From contig CAHJWI010000001.1 in the NCBI GenBank assembly GCA_903642225.1, forward strand, positions 62,001 through 126,000: 64,000 nt of DNA, read 5' to 3'. The position numbers were made by a program, and so were the translations under genes. The stretch is from Acidobacteriaceae bacterium (lineage in GTDB: Bacteria; Acidobacteriota; Terriglobia; Terriglobales; Acidobacteriaceae). This document shows, piece after piece, positions 24,778 to 33,902 of this stretch (its first letter is position 1; every line of letters starts with the position of its first letter). The notes under the pieces are model-generated. The model did not search any database and was not told the DNA's origin. It saw only the letters and a list, made by a program, of their open reading frames with translations.

Positions 24778-25404
24778 ATGACCCTTGCTTCGCGGAGTCT
24801 CCAGGACCAGTTCGGTTCGATCGACATTTACGTGTTCGACCAGTTATTGCGCGGCAACATTGAGCTCGGCATGCGCGTACTGGACGCGGGCTGCGGCTTT
24901 GGTCGCAATCTTGTGTACATGCTGCACGCCGGCTTTGATGTGTTCGCGGTCGATGCCGATCCCGAGGCTGTCGACCATGTGCGGCAACTCTCTCACACTC
25001 TGCAGACGGGTTTGCCGGCGGAAAACTTCAAACCTGCTTTTCTCGATGCGCTTTCCTTTGGGGATGCCGCCTTTGATGTGGTCTTGTGCAACTCCGTGTT
25101 GCACTTTGCGCAGGACGAAGCGCACTTCGACCGCATGCTTAACGAGTTGTGGCGCGTGCTTGCTCCCGGTGGCCTGCTCTTCTGCCGCATCGGCTCGCGC
25201 ATCGGCATGGCGTTTCCGCAAGTTCGTCACGGCATCTACCAAATTGGCGATGGCGCAGAGTGGTTCCTGGTGGATGAAGCGATGCTGCTCTCGCGCACTG
25301 AAGCGTTCAACGCAGTGCTCGTCGACCCGCTCAAGACCACAGTCGTCCAGGATTACCGATGCATGACGACCTGGGTGCTTCGCAAGCGTTACCTGCCGCG
25401 CTAG
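24778..25404 (+). CDS. Class I SAM-dependent methyltransferase
   Basis: 208 residues. Motif I is VLDAGCGFGRNLVYML, motif II region FAVDADPEAVDHV, motif IV FDVVLCNSVLHF and motif V LWRVLAPGGLLFCRIG, typical of the Methyltransf_11/25 fold. The N-terminus has a short helical cap (DQFGSIDIYVFDQLL) seen in tellurite-resistance TehB-like members. It follows the amidohydrolase gene by three bases, with which it probably shares a promoter. Substrate unknown. Confidence 0.88.
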   Translation: MTLASRSLQDQFGSIDIYVFDQLLRGNIELGMRVLDAGCGFGRNLVYMLHAGFDVFAVDADPEAVDHVRQLSHTLQTGLPAENFKPAFLDALSFGDAAFDVVLCNSVLHFAQDEAHFDRMLNELWRVLAPGGLLFCRIGSRIGMAFPQVRHGIYQIGDGAEWFLVDEAMLLSRTEAFNAVLVDPLKTTVVQDYRCMTTWVLRKRYLPR

Positions 25405-25501
25405 TTGCACCTTGCGTCCGGCGGTAATGTCTCTGGCGCACATTCTGGCGCAGATGCCGTTGTTACGGCAGCAGCGGCCTGCAGAAATGGATCGCATGCC
25501 A

Positions 25502-26719
25502 TCATCCCTTCTCCCAGTCCAGCGTTGCATGCTTGGCCTGCATCTGCGCCTTGATGGAGAGTTCCGCAGCAAGCAGGCATTGCTCCTGGTCCTGTGCTAC
25601 GTGGGTGCGGTTCACGATGTCGGCCACAAACTGAGGGCCGAACGGCAGTTGCAGGTTGTTGCAGTCGATGTAGCGGGCGTCCTTCTGGTCGACTACAAAC
25701 AGGTTGTTGCCCTGCTTGCTCACCGCAACGTTCGTGTACTTCCGCGCTTCGATATAGCCCTCGGTACCAAGGATGAAGAGCCGGCCGTCACCCCAGGTGC
25801 CCAGGCCAAACGGTGTAAACCAGTCCAGCCGCACGTAGCCGAAGCCATTGTTGCCGCGCAGCATCATGTCGCCAAAGTCCTGGAACTGGGGGTGTTCTTG
25901 GTGGCGTATGTTCGCGATCTGGGATGCGATCACCTCGGCCTTTGTTGTGCCGGTGTAGTACAGAAACTGGTCTATCTGGTGCGAGCCGATGTCGCATAAG
26001 ATGCCGCCATACTGCACGTCTTTCCAGAACCAGTCCGGCCGGCCGCCGTTGCCGCCTGTGCTGCCGGCATCGCTGTTTGGTTTCTGCTGGATCTGGTGCG
26101 GCGCAATGTTGATGGTCTGGATCACGTGGCCAATGGCACCGGCTTTGACGAGCTCGCCGGCCTTGACGGCAGCTTTGACCTCCAGCCTCTCGCTGTACAT
26201 GATCGCGTACATGCGGCCGGTTGTGGCGATGGTCCTGCGGACGTCCGCAAGCTGCTCCAGGGTGGTGATGCCCGGCTTGTCGGTGAGAAAATCCTTGCCC
26301 GCCCTGATTGCCCGAATGCCGATGGGCGCGCGTTCGTTCGCAATCTCCGAGCTGAGGATGAGCTGCAGCGAGGGGTCGTGCAGCACCTCGTCCTGGGTGG
26401 CGACGACGGCCACGTCCGGGTAGCGCACCTTGAAGGCGGCGACCAGTTCCAACTCCAGCCCCCAGGCCTTGCTCAGTACCCCACCACCGCGCCTGACCGC
26501 CTCGATCATGCCGTAGATGTGGCCATGGCTGATGCCGCACACGCCAAACTTGATGGAGTGTGCCGGGGCTGCCGCCGGCCGGGCTTCGATCACCTCATGA
26601 CGCACGTCCCCGACAAACGGCGAAGGGGCCGTGGCCATGGCTGGCAGGGATCCGGCAACCCCTGCGGCACTCAGCGTGTGGAGAAAGCTGCGGCGGCTCA
26701 CATCTGTATTGGTTGGCAT
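25502..26719 (-). CDS. Tat-exported Gfo/Idh/MocA oxidoreductase
   Basis: 405 residues from the ATG at 26719. A twin-arginine signal (SRRSFLHTL, then AAGVAGSLPAMATA) is followed by the nucleotide-binding domain (IKFGVCGISHGHIYGM; the usual GxGxxG is modified to GVCGISHG), the conserved DKPGITTLEQL (EKP-like, Lys of the active site) and a C-terminal substrate domain with GGILCDIGSHQIDQ carrying the catalytic Asp/His. Members oxidise or reduce sugars or their derivatives; Tat export with bound NAD(P) is common in Acidobacteria and Planctomycetes. It is divergent from the GH67 glucuronidase, hinting at a role in plant-glycan use. Confidence 0.88.
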   Translation of the reverse strand: MPTNTDVSRRSFLHTLSAAGVAGSLPAMATAPSPFVGDVRHEVIEARPAAAPAHSIKFGVCGISHGHIYGMIEAVRRGGGVLSKAWGLELELVAAFKVRYPDVAVVATQDEVLHDPSLQLILSSEIANERAPIGIRAIRAGKDFLTDKPGITTLEQLADVRRTIATTGRMYAIMYSERLEVKAAVKAGELVKAGAIGHVIQTINIAPHQIQQKPNSDAGSTGGNGGRPDWFWKDVQYGGILCDIGSHQIDQFLYYTGTTKAEVIASQIANIRHQEHPQFQDFGDMMLRGNNGFGYVRLDWFTPFGLGTWGDGRLFILGTEGYIEARKYTNVAVSKQGNNLFVVDQKDARYIDCNNLQLPFGPQFVADIVNRTHVAQDQEQCLLAAELSIKAQMQAKHATLDWEKG

Positions 26720-27127
26720 GGGTGTGGTGTCTCCGTTTGTTGCCTGCCGAAAACTTTCTGCGGAGGGTGTGCGCGGAAAGCGCAAACCCTCCGCGCTTTA
26801 GTGTCTAAGAGCGGCTTGGCAGGCGCCTCACCTGGCCAAGTATGAGCAAGTTTGGCACAATGAGTTGCACCCATGGAAGCGCGCACCCCGTAGGCGCGGA
26901 AATGCGGTAGGCCGATGGCGGAGCGTGAAATCCAGAACCACATGCTGAGTGGTGCACGCCCAGACTCGGTCGCCAGTGGCGACGTCAAACAGTCACGTCA
27001 GCGCGGGGCCGCAGCTTTGGAATTGCAGCGGCACATTGGTCATTCCTGGTCGACCCACTCCGTGCGTCCTCGCCGCACGCCGGCAACCTGGTCCCAGCAC
27101 GGCACCGCAGCGAGCGCCTGAGGTTCC
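26720..27127. promoter_or_regulatory. Divergent control region with a strong hairpin
   Basis: About 400 bases between the oxidoreductase (minus) and GH67 (plus) genes. At 26762-26792 lies an inverted repeat, GGAGGGT-n-TGCGC pairing with GCGCA-n-ACCCTCC around a five-base loop, about 43 bases upstream of the oxidoreductase ATG. It may be an operator or leader hairpin. No clear -35/-10 pair is seen; short frames in the rest of the region are not convincing. Confidence 0.5.
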
Positions 27128-29746
27128 ATGCCGCACACCACGTCTGCCCTTTGCTCCACGGCACCACAGCATTTCAGGAACGGTGCTCTTTATAAGCTCT
27201 CAAGGTTTTTGCTCGCACTTTTCACAAGTGTGTTTGGCTCGGCGATGTTGCACGCTGAAAACGGAGCCAACGTGTGGCTGCGATACGCGCCGCCGCCAGA
27301 TCCACCGCGTTATCACGACATGCCGCACGCCGTGGTTCTACTGGGGTCCGCGCCTGAAGAACTGTCGGCCGCAGACGAGTTGGACCGCGGCTTGGGCCAC
27401 ATGATCTCCGGCACCGACGTGTTGACCCAGCGATTCAATCCAAGCCTGGACAGCATTGTGCTTGGAACAACGGATGCGATCCATCGCGCGCGGCTTACCA
27501 AACAATTGCGCGGCTTTAAAGAAAAACCGCTGCCGACTGAGGGCTTTCGGATCGTGCACCAGCACAACGGCATTCGCCAGTGGTGGGTGCTGCAGGGTGG
27601 GTCGCCACGTGCAGAGCTCTACGCTGCCTTCCGCTTTATGGCGCTGGTAGCGCAGGACCAAACCCTGCCGGACGAACTGATCGACGCACCTGCTGCTTCC
27701 ATCCGTTGGGTTGACGAGTGGGACAACCTGGACGGTTCAGTGGAACGTGGCTACGCTGGTCCGTCCATCTTTTTCGATGGTGGCCATGTGCGGCCTGACC
27801 TGCGGCGCGCCGGCGACTATGCGCGCCTGCTTGCGTCCATTGGCATCAACGGCATTACGGTGAACAACGTCAACAGCGACCCGCGCACCTTAACGCCGAG
27901 CATGATTGCGGAGTTCGCGCGCATTGCCGACGTGATGCGGCCCTGGGGTGTGCGCCTCAGCCTGTCCATCGATCTTTCGTCGCCGCAGATTGTTGGTGGT
28001 CTTTCTACGTTCGATCCTTTGGATACGACGGTGATCGCATGGTGGCAGAGCAAGGTCGATGAGATTTACCGATCTATTCCAGACTTTGCCGGCTTCACCG
28101 TGAAGGCCGACTCCGAAGGGCGCGCCGGGCCGCACCAGTACGGCCGCTCGCCGCTGGACGCCGCAAACGCCGTTGCGAAGCCGCTGCAGAAGCATGGTGG
28201 CCTGGTTTTGTACCGTGGCTTCGTCTACAACAACCAGTTGAACTACGACGACCTGAAAGCGGATCGCGCGCGCGCCGGAGTGGACAACTTTCGCGCCTAC
28301 GACGGCAGATTCCTGCCAAACGTGATCATCCAGATCAAGCATGGTCCCATCGACTTCCAGGTGCGTGAGCCTGTGTCGCCGCTGATCCCCGCCCTGCGTC
28401 ATACGCCCCAAGCCATGGAGCTGCAGATCAGCCAGGAATACACTGGCCAGCAGCGCCATATGGTTGACCTGCTGCCCATGTGGAAGTGGATATTCGACAC
28501 CGACCTGCGCGTGGACAACCAGCAGAGTTATGCGCGCGACATCGCCATCGGCAAGACCTTTCACCAGCCACTTGGCGGGTTTGTGGGTGTGGCCAACGTG
28601 GGCATGGACACCAATTGGCTACACCACCCCATGGCCCTGGTAAACCTGTACGGCTTTGGCCGGCTGGCATGGAACCCGGCGCTGACGGCCAGTACGATTC
28701 TGGACGAATGGACGCGCATGACGTGGTCCAACGATGGCCGCGTCTACGGGCCCATTGAAACCATGAACGCGCAGAGCTGGCAGGTGTATGAGCAGTACAC
28801 CGGCCCGCTGGGCGTGGGCACGCTCAACGACATCATCGGCACGCACTTTGGACCGGGCCCGGAATCGACGGAACATAACGGCTGGGGCCAGTGGATTCGC
28901 GCCACACCCACCGGCATCGGCATGGACCGCACGGTGGCAACCGGCACCGGCTATATCGGCCAGTACCCGCCGCAGCTCGCTGCAACGTACGAATCGCTGA
29001 ACACCTGCCCAGACAACCTGCTGCTGTTCATGCACCACGTGCCGTACACGCATGTGCTGCGCGGTGACGACCCGGCGGACAAGGGCAAGACGGTCATTCA
29101 GCACATCTATGACACGCATTACGCCGGTGCTGCAACGGCCGCGACGTTTGTCGACCAATGGGAGGCGGTGAAGGGCCTGGTGGACGAGGAGCGCTATGAC
29201 CAGGTGCATGCGTTGCTCGTCTTTCAGGCGGGCCACGCCGAAGTGTGGCGCGACGCGATCAACGATTGGTTTCAGCGGCAGAGTGGCGTGCCCGACGCTC
29301 TGGGCTTTGTGGGCCGCCATCCCGGCCGGATCGAGGCGGAAGCCATGGAGGCTACCGGCTTTCACACGGTCGACGTCGTGCCCTGGGAGACAGGGTCAGG
29401 CGGCAAGGCAGTCGTTTGCACCGCCGCTGAATGTAACCTGCGGACTACCTTCAAGAGTGAGTCCAATGCTTATCGCATTGAGGTGGGCTACTTTGACCTG
29501 CACCCAGGCGAGGCGAAGTACCGGCTGCTGGTCAATGGAAAGAAGGTCGCCCATTTTGTCGCGAACGATACACTTCCGCCGGACCGACCGGACGACCGGC
29601 TGAACGGTCACACCGCCACACGCTTCGTCGTCAACGGCATCCATCTTGCCTTCGGCGACACCTTAACGCTACAAGCAATGCCGAACGGCACCGACCCAGC
29701 CGCTGTAGACTTTCTGGAAATTACACGCGATCCCCGCTTCAACTAG
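27128..29746 (+). CDS. GH67 alpha-glucuronidase with C-terminal CBM-like domain
   Basis: 872 residues. A signal-like core (LSRFLLALFTSVFGSAMLHA) follows a 22-residue leader from the ATG at 27128. The GH67 order is present: N-terminal alpha/beta domain, TIM barrel with VKADSEGRAGP (catalytic-acid Glu region), IQIKHGPIDFQVREP (Asp) and LQISQEYTGQQ (Glu), then the helical domain with NGWGQWIRATPTGIGMDR. It removes 4-O-methylglucuronic acid from the ends of xylo-oligosaccharides. GH67 enzymes are usually about 680-730 residues; here about 135 more, starting near GRIEAEAMEATGF, look like a CBM6/35-type beta-sandwich. Divergent oxidoreductase next door. Confidence 0.92.
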   Translation: MPHTTSALCSTAPQHFRNGALYKLSRFLLALFTSVFGSAMLHAENGANVWLRYAPPPDPPRYHDMPHAVVLLGSAPEELSAADELDRGLGHMISGTDVLTQRFNPSLDSIVLGTTDAIHRARLTKQLRGFKEKPLPTEGFRIVHQHNGIRQWWVLQGGSPRAELYAAFRFMALVAQDQTLPDELIDAPAASIRWVDEWDNLDGSVERGYAGPSIFFDGGHVRPDLRRAGDYARLLASIGINGITVNNVNSDPRTLTPSMIAEFARIADVMRPWGVRLSLSIDLSSPQIVGGLSTFDPLDTTVIAWWQSKVDEIYRSIPDFAGFTVKADSEGRAGPHQYGRSPLDAANAVAKPLQKHGGLVLYRGFVYNNQLNYDDLKADRARAGVDNFRAYDGRFLPNVIIQIKHGPIDFQVREPVSPLIPALRHTPQAMELQISQEYTGQQRHMVDLLPMWKWIFDTDLRVDNQQSYARDIAIGKTFHQPLGGFVGVANVGMDTNWLHHPMALVNLYGFGRLAWNPALTASTILDEWTRMTWSNDGRVYGPIETMNAQSWQVYEQYTGPLGVGTLNDIIGTHFGPGPESTEHNGWGQWIRATPTGIGMDRTVATGTGYIGQYPPQLAATYESLNTCPDNLLLFMHHVPYTHVLRGDDPADKGKTVIQHIYDTHYAGAATAATFVDQWEAVKGLVDEERYDQVHALLVFQAGHAEVWRDAINDWFQRQSGVPDALGFVGRHPGRIEAEAMEATGFHTVDVVPWETGSGGKAVVCTAAECNLRTTFKSESNAYRIEVGYFDLHPGEAKYRLLVNGKKVAHFVANDTLPPDRPDDRLNGHTATRFVVNGIHLAFGDTLTLQAMPNGTDPAAVDFLEITRDPRFN

Positions 29747-29944
29747 CGGGGGTGTACGGAAGCTAAAACTCGCACCGAAGTACAAAACCGAGTCGCTGAA
29801 CAAGCGTGATTTCTTCGCAATGGAGTACCGTCACTCCAACCTTCTGAGATCAGTCACGTCCGTTGTTCGCTCGCCGATTCCCTGTCAGGCTCCGCATAGC
29901 CACAGGTGTGACGGTGTTGATTCTGGAGAGATCAACCCGTAAAG

Positions 29945-30850
29945 CTAAGGCAGCTTCTCGACCGCAGTACCCTGTGGCAGTTTCAACTCGAACTGATCAT
30001 CTTCCAGTTTGGTGTTTACGGTGAGCTTGGTGATGGTGAGCTTGAGCCGCAACTGGTCAACCGGCCGGTCGATGGTGATCACGGACGGGAACAGTTGATC
30101 ACCAAACTGCTGGTAGGCCCCGTAGCTTGCAACGGTAACAAGCCGTCCCTTGTCGTCGTAACTGTCCTGCTGGTACGGCAGCAGGGTGGCGCGGCCAATG
30201 TGGATGACTCGCTGCGTCTTCAACTCCGGGCTGCCGGTCACCTGGCGAAAGATGCCGATATCGTACTCAGGTTCATCCACCACAAACTTCTTGGTGGCAT
30301 CCGGCTGATAGATGCGATCGTCTGACGTGAGCGAGACGAACTCGTCAGGCAGTGCACTCCGGATAAGCAGCGAGTCGAAGAACACCGCGGGCCGAATGTT
30401 CTCCAATGGATTTTTTGAAGGTTCGGCCATGAGGTTTGACCCGGTAATGGCCCGCTTCTTGTAGGGGATGTGCAGCGTGAAGATCGTTCCGTCCGTCACC
30501 ATATCTACCGCCTGCACATGGCCCACGGGGGTAAACAGCAATACCCGCAGGTCTCCGGGCTTGCGCAACAACAGGTAGCCCGGAAACGCGCTGTAATCGA
30601 CAACCTTGCCCTCTTTGCCGCCGCCCGTTGAAACCGCGATGTTGATGGAGGCCGTCAACGACGTGATTGCCGAGTAGCGGTCGGTGGTTTGCTTCACTAG
30701 GTCGTTTAACGAGCTCGACAGCACAGTGGTGGGTGCATGGGTCTGCATTACCGACCGCGTGGTGCGGAAGCAGCCCTGTAACGGCAGCAACGCGATGGCG
30801 CTCGCCACGCCCAGCAATACTCCCAGCCGGTTTCGGTTCACAATACGCAA
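29945..30850 (-). CDS. Outer-membrane lipoprotein, LolA/DUF4292-like
   Basis: About 301 residues from a TTG at 30850 (a GTG three codons later is equally likely). A lipobox LQGC near residue 24-27 ends a hydrophobic signal, predicting a lipid-anchored protein. The mature part has amphipathic beta strands (GYLLLRKPGDLRVLLFTP, QAVDMVTDGTIFTLHIP, GRLVTVASYGAYQQ) like the half-barrel of LolA/LolB and DUF4292 lipoprotein-handling proteins. It is followed on the same strand about 70 bases downstream of mltG's stop, so both may be expressed together. Partner and cargo unknown. Confidence 0.75.
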   Translation of the reverse strand: MRIVNRNRLGVLLGVASAIALLPLQGCFRTTRSVMQTHAPTTVLSSSLNDLVKQTTDRYSAITSLTASINIAVSTGGGKEGKVVDYSAFPGYLLLRKPGDLRVLLFTPVGHVQAVDMVTDGTIFTLHIPYKKRAITGSNLMAEPSKNPLENIRPAVFFDSLLIRSALPDEFVSLTSDDRIYQPDATKKFVVDEPEYDIGIFRQVTGSPELKTQRVIHIGRATLLPYQQDSYDDKGRLVTVASYGAYQQFGDQLFPSVITIDRPVDQLRLKLTITKLTVNTKLEDDQFELKLPQGTAVEKLP

Positions 30851-30995
30851 AGCCGCAGTATACGCTCCCAGCCGTGCGCAATCAGGCGTCAGTCTTTGTC
30901 GCCTGTCCTGTCAATTGCATCTTCGGATGTGTCATTTCGATGACCCACGACGGTCCGACGATGCCATTTCTGTGTGCAAACGTTGTCGCAGACCT

Positions 30996-31976
30996 TTATC
31001 GGTGCGCCGCCGTAGCACCTGCGCGGTATTGCTGCACCTGCGCAGCATGTTGCTGCAATCCCTCTGAAAACTGTGTGTGGCCGTTGCGGTCCGCCACAAA
31101 ATAAAGATCGGCTGTGCTTGCCGGATGCACTGCGGCTCGCAGCGCTGCTGCCCCCGGGGAGCAGATTGGCCCTGGCGGCAGACCCCTATGCCGGTAGGTG
31201 TTGTACGGCGAGTCATAGTCCAGGTCGCTGCGGTAGATGGTTCCGCGCCAGCGGCCCGCCAGCAGCGCCGAGTAGATGACGGTGGGGTCGGTCTGCAGCG
31301 GCATGTCAAGGCGCAACCGGTTCTCAAAGACGCCTGCTGCCATCCTGCGCTCGTCGTCAAAGCGCACTTCCTTCTCCACCAACGATGCCAGGGTCACGGT
31401 ACGAGCAACATCCCCCTGCAGCCCTATCTGAGCAGCAGCCTTGCCAAAGCGGCGCACCATGGTTTGCAGCATCTGCCGCGGCGTCGCGGTGTGGCCGAAC
31501 AGGTATGTGTCCGGGTACAGGTAGCCTTCCAGAGACAACGCCAGTGGAGACCACTGCGCGATCAGGCCTGTGTTGGATTGAGCAGCCGCTAGAAAGTCGC
31601 TGGCGGAACCGAGACCGGCGGCCTGTACTGCCCGGGCAATGTCGTACAGGTTGTAGCCCTCCGGTATCGTCAAGGCTCGCGTATACGAGTCGCCTTTCGC
31701 GATCCGCTCGTACACAGTGGCTGTGTCGGCCGCGTCGATGAAGCGGTACTCCCCCGCTCTTAGCCGGCCACCCTTCCACGCACGCGATAGCAGAAAAGCG
31801 TAGCTCGACCGAATCACTCCGGCCTGCTGCAGATTGGACGCGAGCTTCTGCGCCGATGTTCCGGGCGGCAGCTCCACGAAGGTCTCACCGGGTGGCGTCA
31901 GGGGCGCGTAAAGTAGCGAACCTGCTGCCCCGGCAACAAGCAGTGACACGATCAGCAGGAACGCCAAAACTTTCAC
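30996..31976 (-). CDS. mltG: Endolytic murein transglycosylase MltG
   Basis: 326 residues. One N-terminal membrane segment (VLAFLLIVSLLVAGAAGSLLY), a LysM-like region (GTSAQKLASNLQQAGVI, LTIPEGYNLYDIA) and the YceG catalytic part: LEGYLYPDTYLF, TLASLVEKEV with the catalytic Glu, and LPPGPICSPG. MltG cuts nascent glycan strands and sets their length. A slightly shorter version of the E. coli enzyme (340). Transcribed towards the LolA-like lipoprotein. Confidence 0.95.
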   Translation of the reverse strand: MKVLAFLLIVSLLVAGAAGSLLYAPLTPPGETFVELPPGTSAQKLASNLQQAGVIRSSYAFLLSRAWKGGRLRAGEYRFIDAADTATVYERIAKGDSYTRALTIPEGYNLYDIARAVQAAGLGSASDFLAAAQSNTGLIAQWSPLALSLEGYLYPDTYLFGHTATPRQMLQTMVRRFGKAAAQIGLQGDVARTVTLASLVEKEVRFDDERRMAAGVFENRLRLDMPLQTDPTVIYSALLAGRWRGTIYRSDLDYDSPYNTYRHRGLPPGPICSPGAAALRAAVHPASTADLYFVADRNGHTQFSEGLQQHAAQVQQYRAGATAAHR

Positions 31977-32132
31977 ATCGCCACTGTCTCATGTCCGGCA
32001 CGTCGCACAAAGCTGCTTTGACGGCATTTCGCTGAGCGGACCGGCTACGTCCGGGTTATGCCGATGGTCTACGCGGGAGACACCGTAGGCCTGCCCGAAG
32101 GTGGGCCCACGGTGCATTGGTGCCTGCCGAAT

Positions 32133-32747
32133 TTACTTGGCCGCACTCACAACTTCGTCTGCATGCTTTGACACATATTCCGGCAGCGTTGTCGTGCCCT
32201 GATCAATGCCGCTCGTGTTTCCAGCGAGGATTATCTCTACATCGGTGATCCCTATGAATCCAAGAATCTGTTTCAGGTAGGTAGTGGCCATGTTGTAGCC
32301 TTCCGCGTATGCCCCCGGCCCATATTCGCCGCCGCTGGCCATGATGATCCAGGCCTTCTTCGTCTTGACCAGGCCCTTGTAGTCCGGGGTAAAGGTGCGG
32401 TTCAGGCGGACGACATGGTCGATCCACGCCTTGAGCGAAGCGGGAATGCTGAAGTTGTACATGGGCGTCGTGATCAGCAATTCATCTGCTGCAAGCAACT
32501 CATCCACCAGGTCATCCGACACCTTGATCGCTGCCTGCTGTTGCTCAGACTGCTTCTCCACCGGCGTATACGCGCCACCGATCCAGGGCAGGTCAACGAA
32601 CGGCAGCTTCTCCTGCGTTGTGTCATGTGTGATGACCTTGCCGCCGACGTTGTTTTTTTCCCACTCTGCGGTGAACTGCTTGCCGAGCGTCTTTGAAACG
32701 GAATAATCACCGCGCGAGCTGGCGTCGATGCGAAGAAGTGTTGCCAT
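32133..32747 (-). CDS. azoR: FMN-dependent NADH azoreductase
   Basis: 204 residues from the ATG at 32747, preceded by AGGAG; the longer frame upstream is not coding. Flavodoxin-like fold: LLRIDASSRGDYSVSKTLG binds FMN phosphate, PMYNFSIPASLKAWIDHV and ASGGEYGPG bind the flavin ring. AzoR-type enzymes reduce quinones and azo compounds with two electrons and protect against quinone stress. Usually controlled by a divergent HxlR/MarR regulator, but none is recognisable upstream. Confidence 0.95.
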   Translation of the reverse strand: MATLLRIDASSRGDYSVSKTLGKQFTAEWEKNNVGGKVITHDTTQEKLPFVDLPWIGGAYTPVEKQSEQQQAAIKVSDDLVDELLAADELLITTPMYNFSIPASLKAWIDHVVRLNRTFTPDYKGLVKTKKAWIIMASGGEYGPGAYAEGYNMATTYLKQILGFIGITDVEIILAGNTSGIDQGTTTLPEYVSKHADEVVSAAK

Positions 32748-33395
32748 GTGTGTTGCTCCTGATGGTGGCGAATAAGCCGGGTAAATGGCAAAGCTTCGAG
32801 ACCGAAGCTTCAGTGCTTCATCGGATGACTGGGTCGCCTCCAATGATTCTGAAATCCGCTCCATTTCCAAAACTTTTCAGGCGCATAGGTTTGGCCCGAT
32901 TGCCACACAAGGGACTTCGCCTGTGTTCCGCAACCCGTGCAGCATGTTCGACGCCGCATTTACAGGCCGTCACCCGGCCCCGCAGGCTGGCGGACGCCTC
33001 GACGAGCCAGTCTACCCGTCCCTGTTGCAAGCAGGGACTCCGCATGCTCATGTTTTGGTGTGTGTGGGCCTTGCCCTAGCAGCAACCAGCTATTGTGCTG
33101 TTTCACGCCTACGCCCCGTTCAGGAGCGGTGCGCGCAGTACAGCCTGGAAAGAGCCAGTTGCGGACTGGTTTATGCGTGATCCCGACGCGCGAGAGATGG
33201 CATTGTCTTTCAGGACCGCGCGGTGCTGTCCGGCCGGTTCTGCGCTGTCGTGGAAACGGCATCGTCTGTCGCTGTGCTGGGGAGCGGAGCTGCGAAGGCT
33301 CAGCAGGCATCGCAGGTCATGGAAGTCAAACAACGAGGTCACGACGGGTCCGCATGCACAAGCGTTGCACCGCACGCAGGGCAACAACCGAGAAG
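32748..33395. other. Gene-poor stretch
   Basis: About 650 bases between azoR and the small Cys protein. Several frames are open but none has a good start, a known motif or coding-like composition. A hairpin of seven perfect pairs with a seven-base loop lies at 33018-33038 (GTCCCTG/CAGGGAC). It may be the remains of a gene, possibly the lost azoR regulator, but I see no clear remnant. Confidence 0.4.
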
Positions 33396-33677
33396 CTACA
33401 GGGAGAGTGCAGCCACCGGGTTGTTGATATGGCACCAGCTGCTCAGTCCGTTGCCCGTGCCCGCGTTCTCTTCTTCCACCCCAAAGGCTGTGGTGGGGTG
33501 TACGTGGAGCGCACCGAACGCGCCCGCATGATGGCGCCGCATGGTGGTCTGCACACGACGCCTTACCTGCTCGCGAACCGTGGCCGTTGCGCGTTCTGCG
33601 AAGACGAGGAATCCCTGGCCACACACAGGGCAGCGAAGATCATTCGAGGTATTCGATAAAAGGCAGGTGACGGACAT
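33396..33677 (-). CDS. Small protein with CPVCG motif
   Basis: 93 residues from the ATG at 33677, which has AAGGAG seven bases upstream, the best support for this gene; it is hidden inside a longer open frame. It starts MSVTCLLSNTSNDLRC and has one CPVCG pair (16-20), then a basic helix (REQVRRRVQTTMRRHH) and AFGALHVHPTTAFGVEE. It may bind zinc through the Cys pair and His residues or dimerise. Short-protein genes of this look occur in soil bacteria, but I do not know the function. It is divergent from thrS. Confidence 0.55.
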   Translation of the reverse strand: MSVTCLLSNTSNDLRCPVCGQGFLVFAERATATVREQVRRRVQTTMRRHHAGAFGALHVHPTTAFGVEEENAGTGNGLSSWCHINNPVAALSL

Positions 33678-33902
33678 GATGTTTCTCCTTGGGCCCTCTT
33701 TGGGGTCGACAAGTTCAACGGTAAGCGCGGCAAACATCGCTCGGAATCCCACATCCAGCAAGGTTGGCTGCCCCGTTGGTGCTCGATCAGTGCTGCTCAT
33801 GTGCCGCGGCGGATACCCCCAAAGGGCACTGTCTGCATCTATTGCCCCCTTGGGAACCTGTGCGGCGGCGTGAGTGTGCGCGACAGCGATATCCTTGAGG
33901 AC

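Noticed and set aside
32937-33659. 240-codon plus-strand frame upstream of thrS
   Set aside because: Arg/Ser/Cys-rich, no motif, and it opposes the small CPVCG gene that has a good ribosome site.
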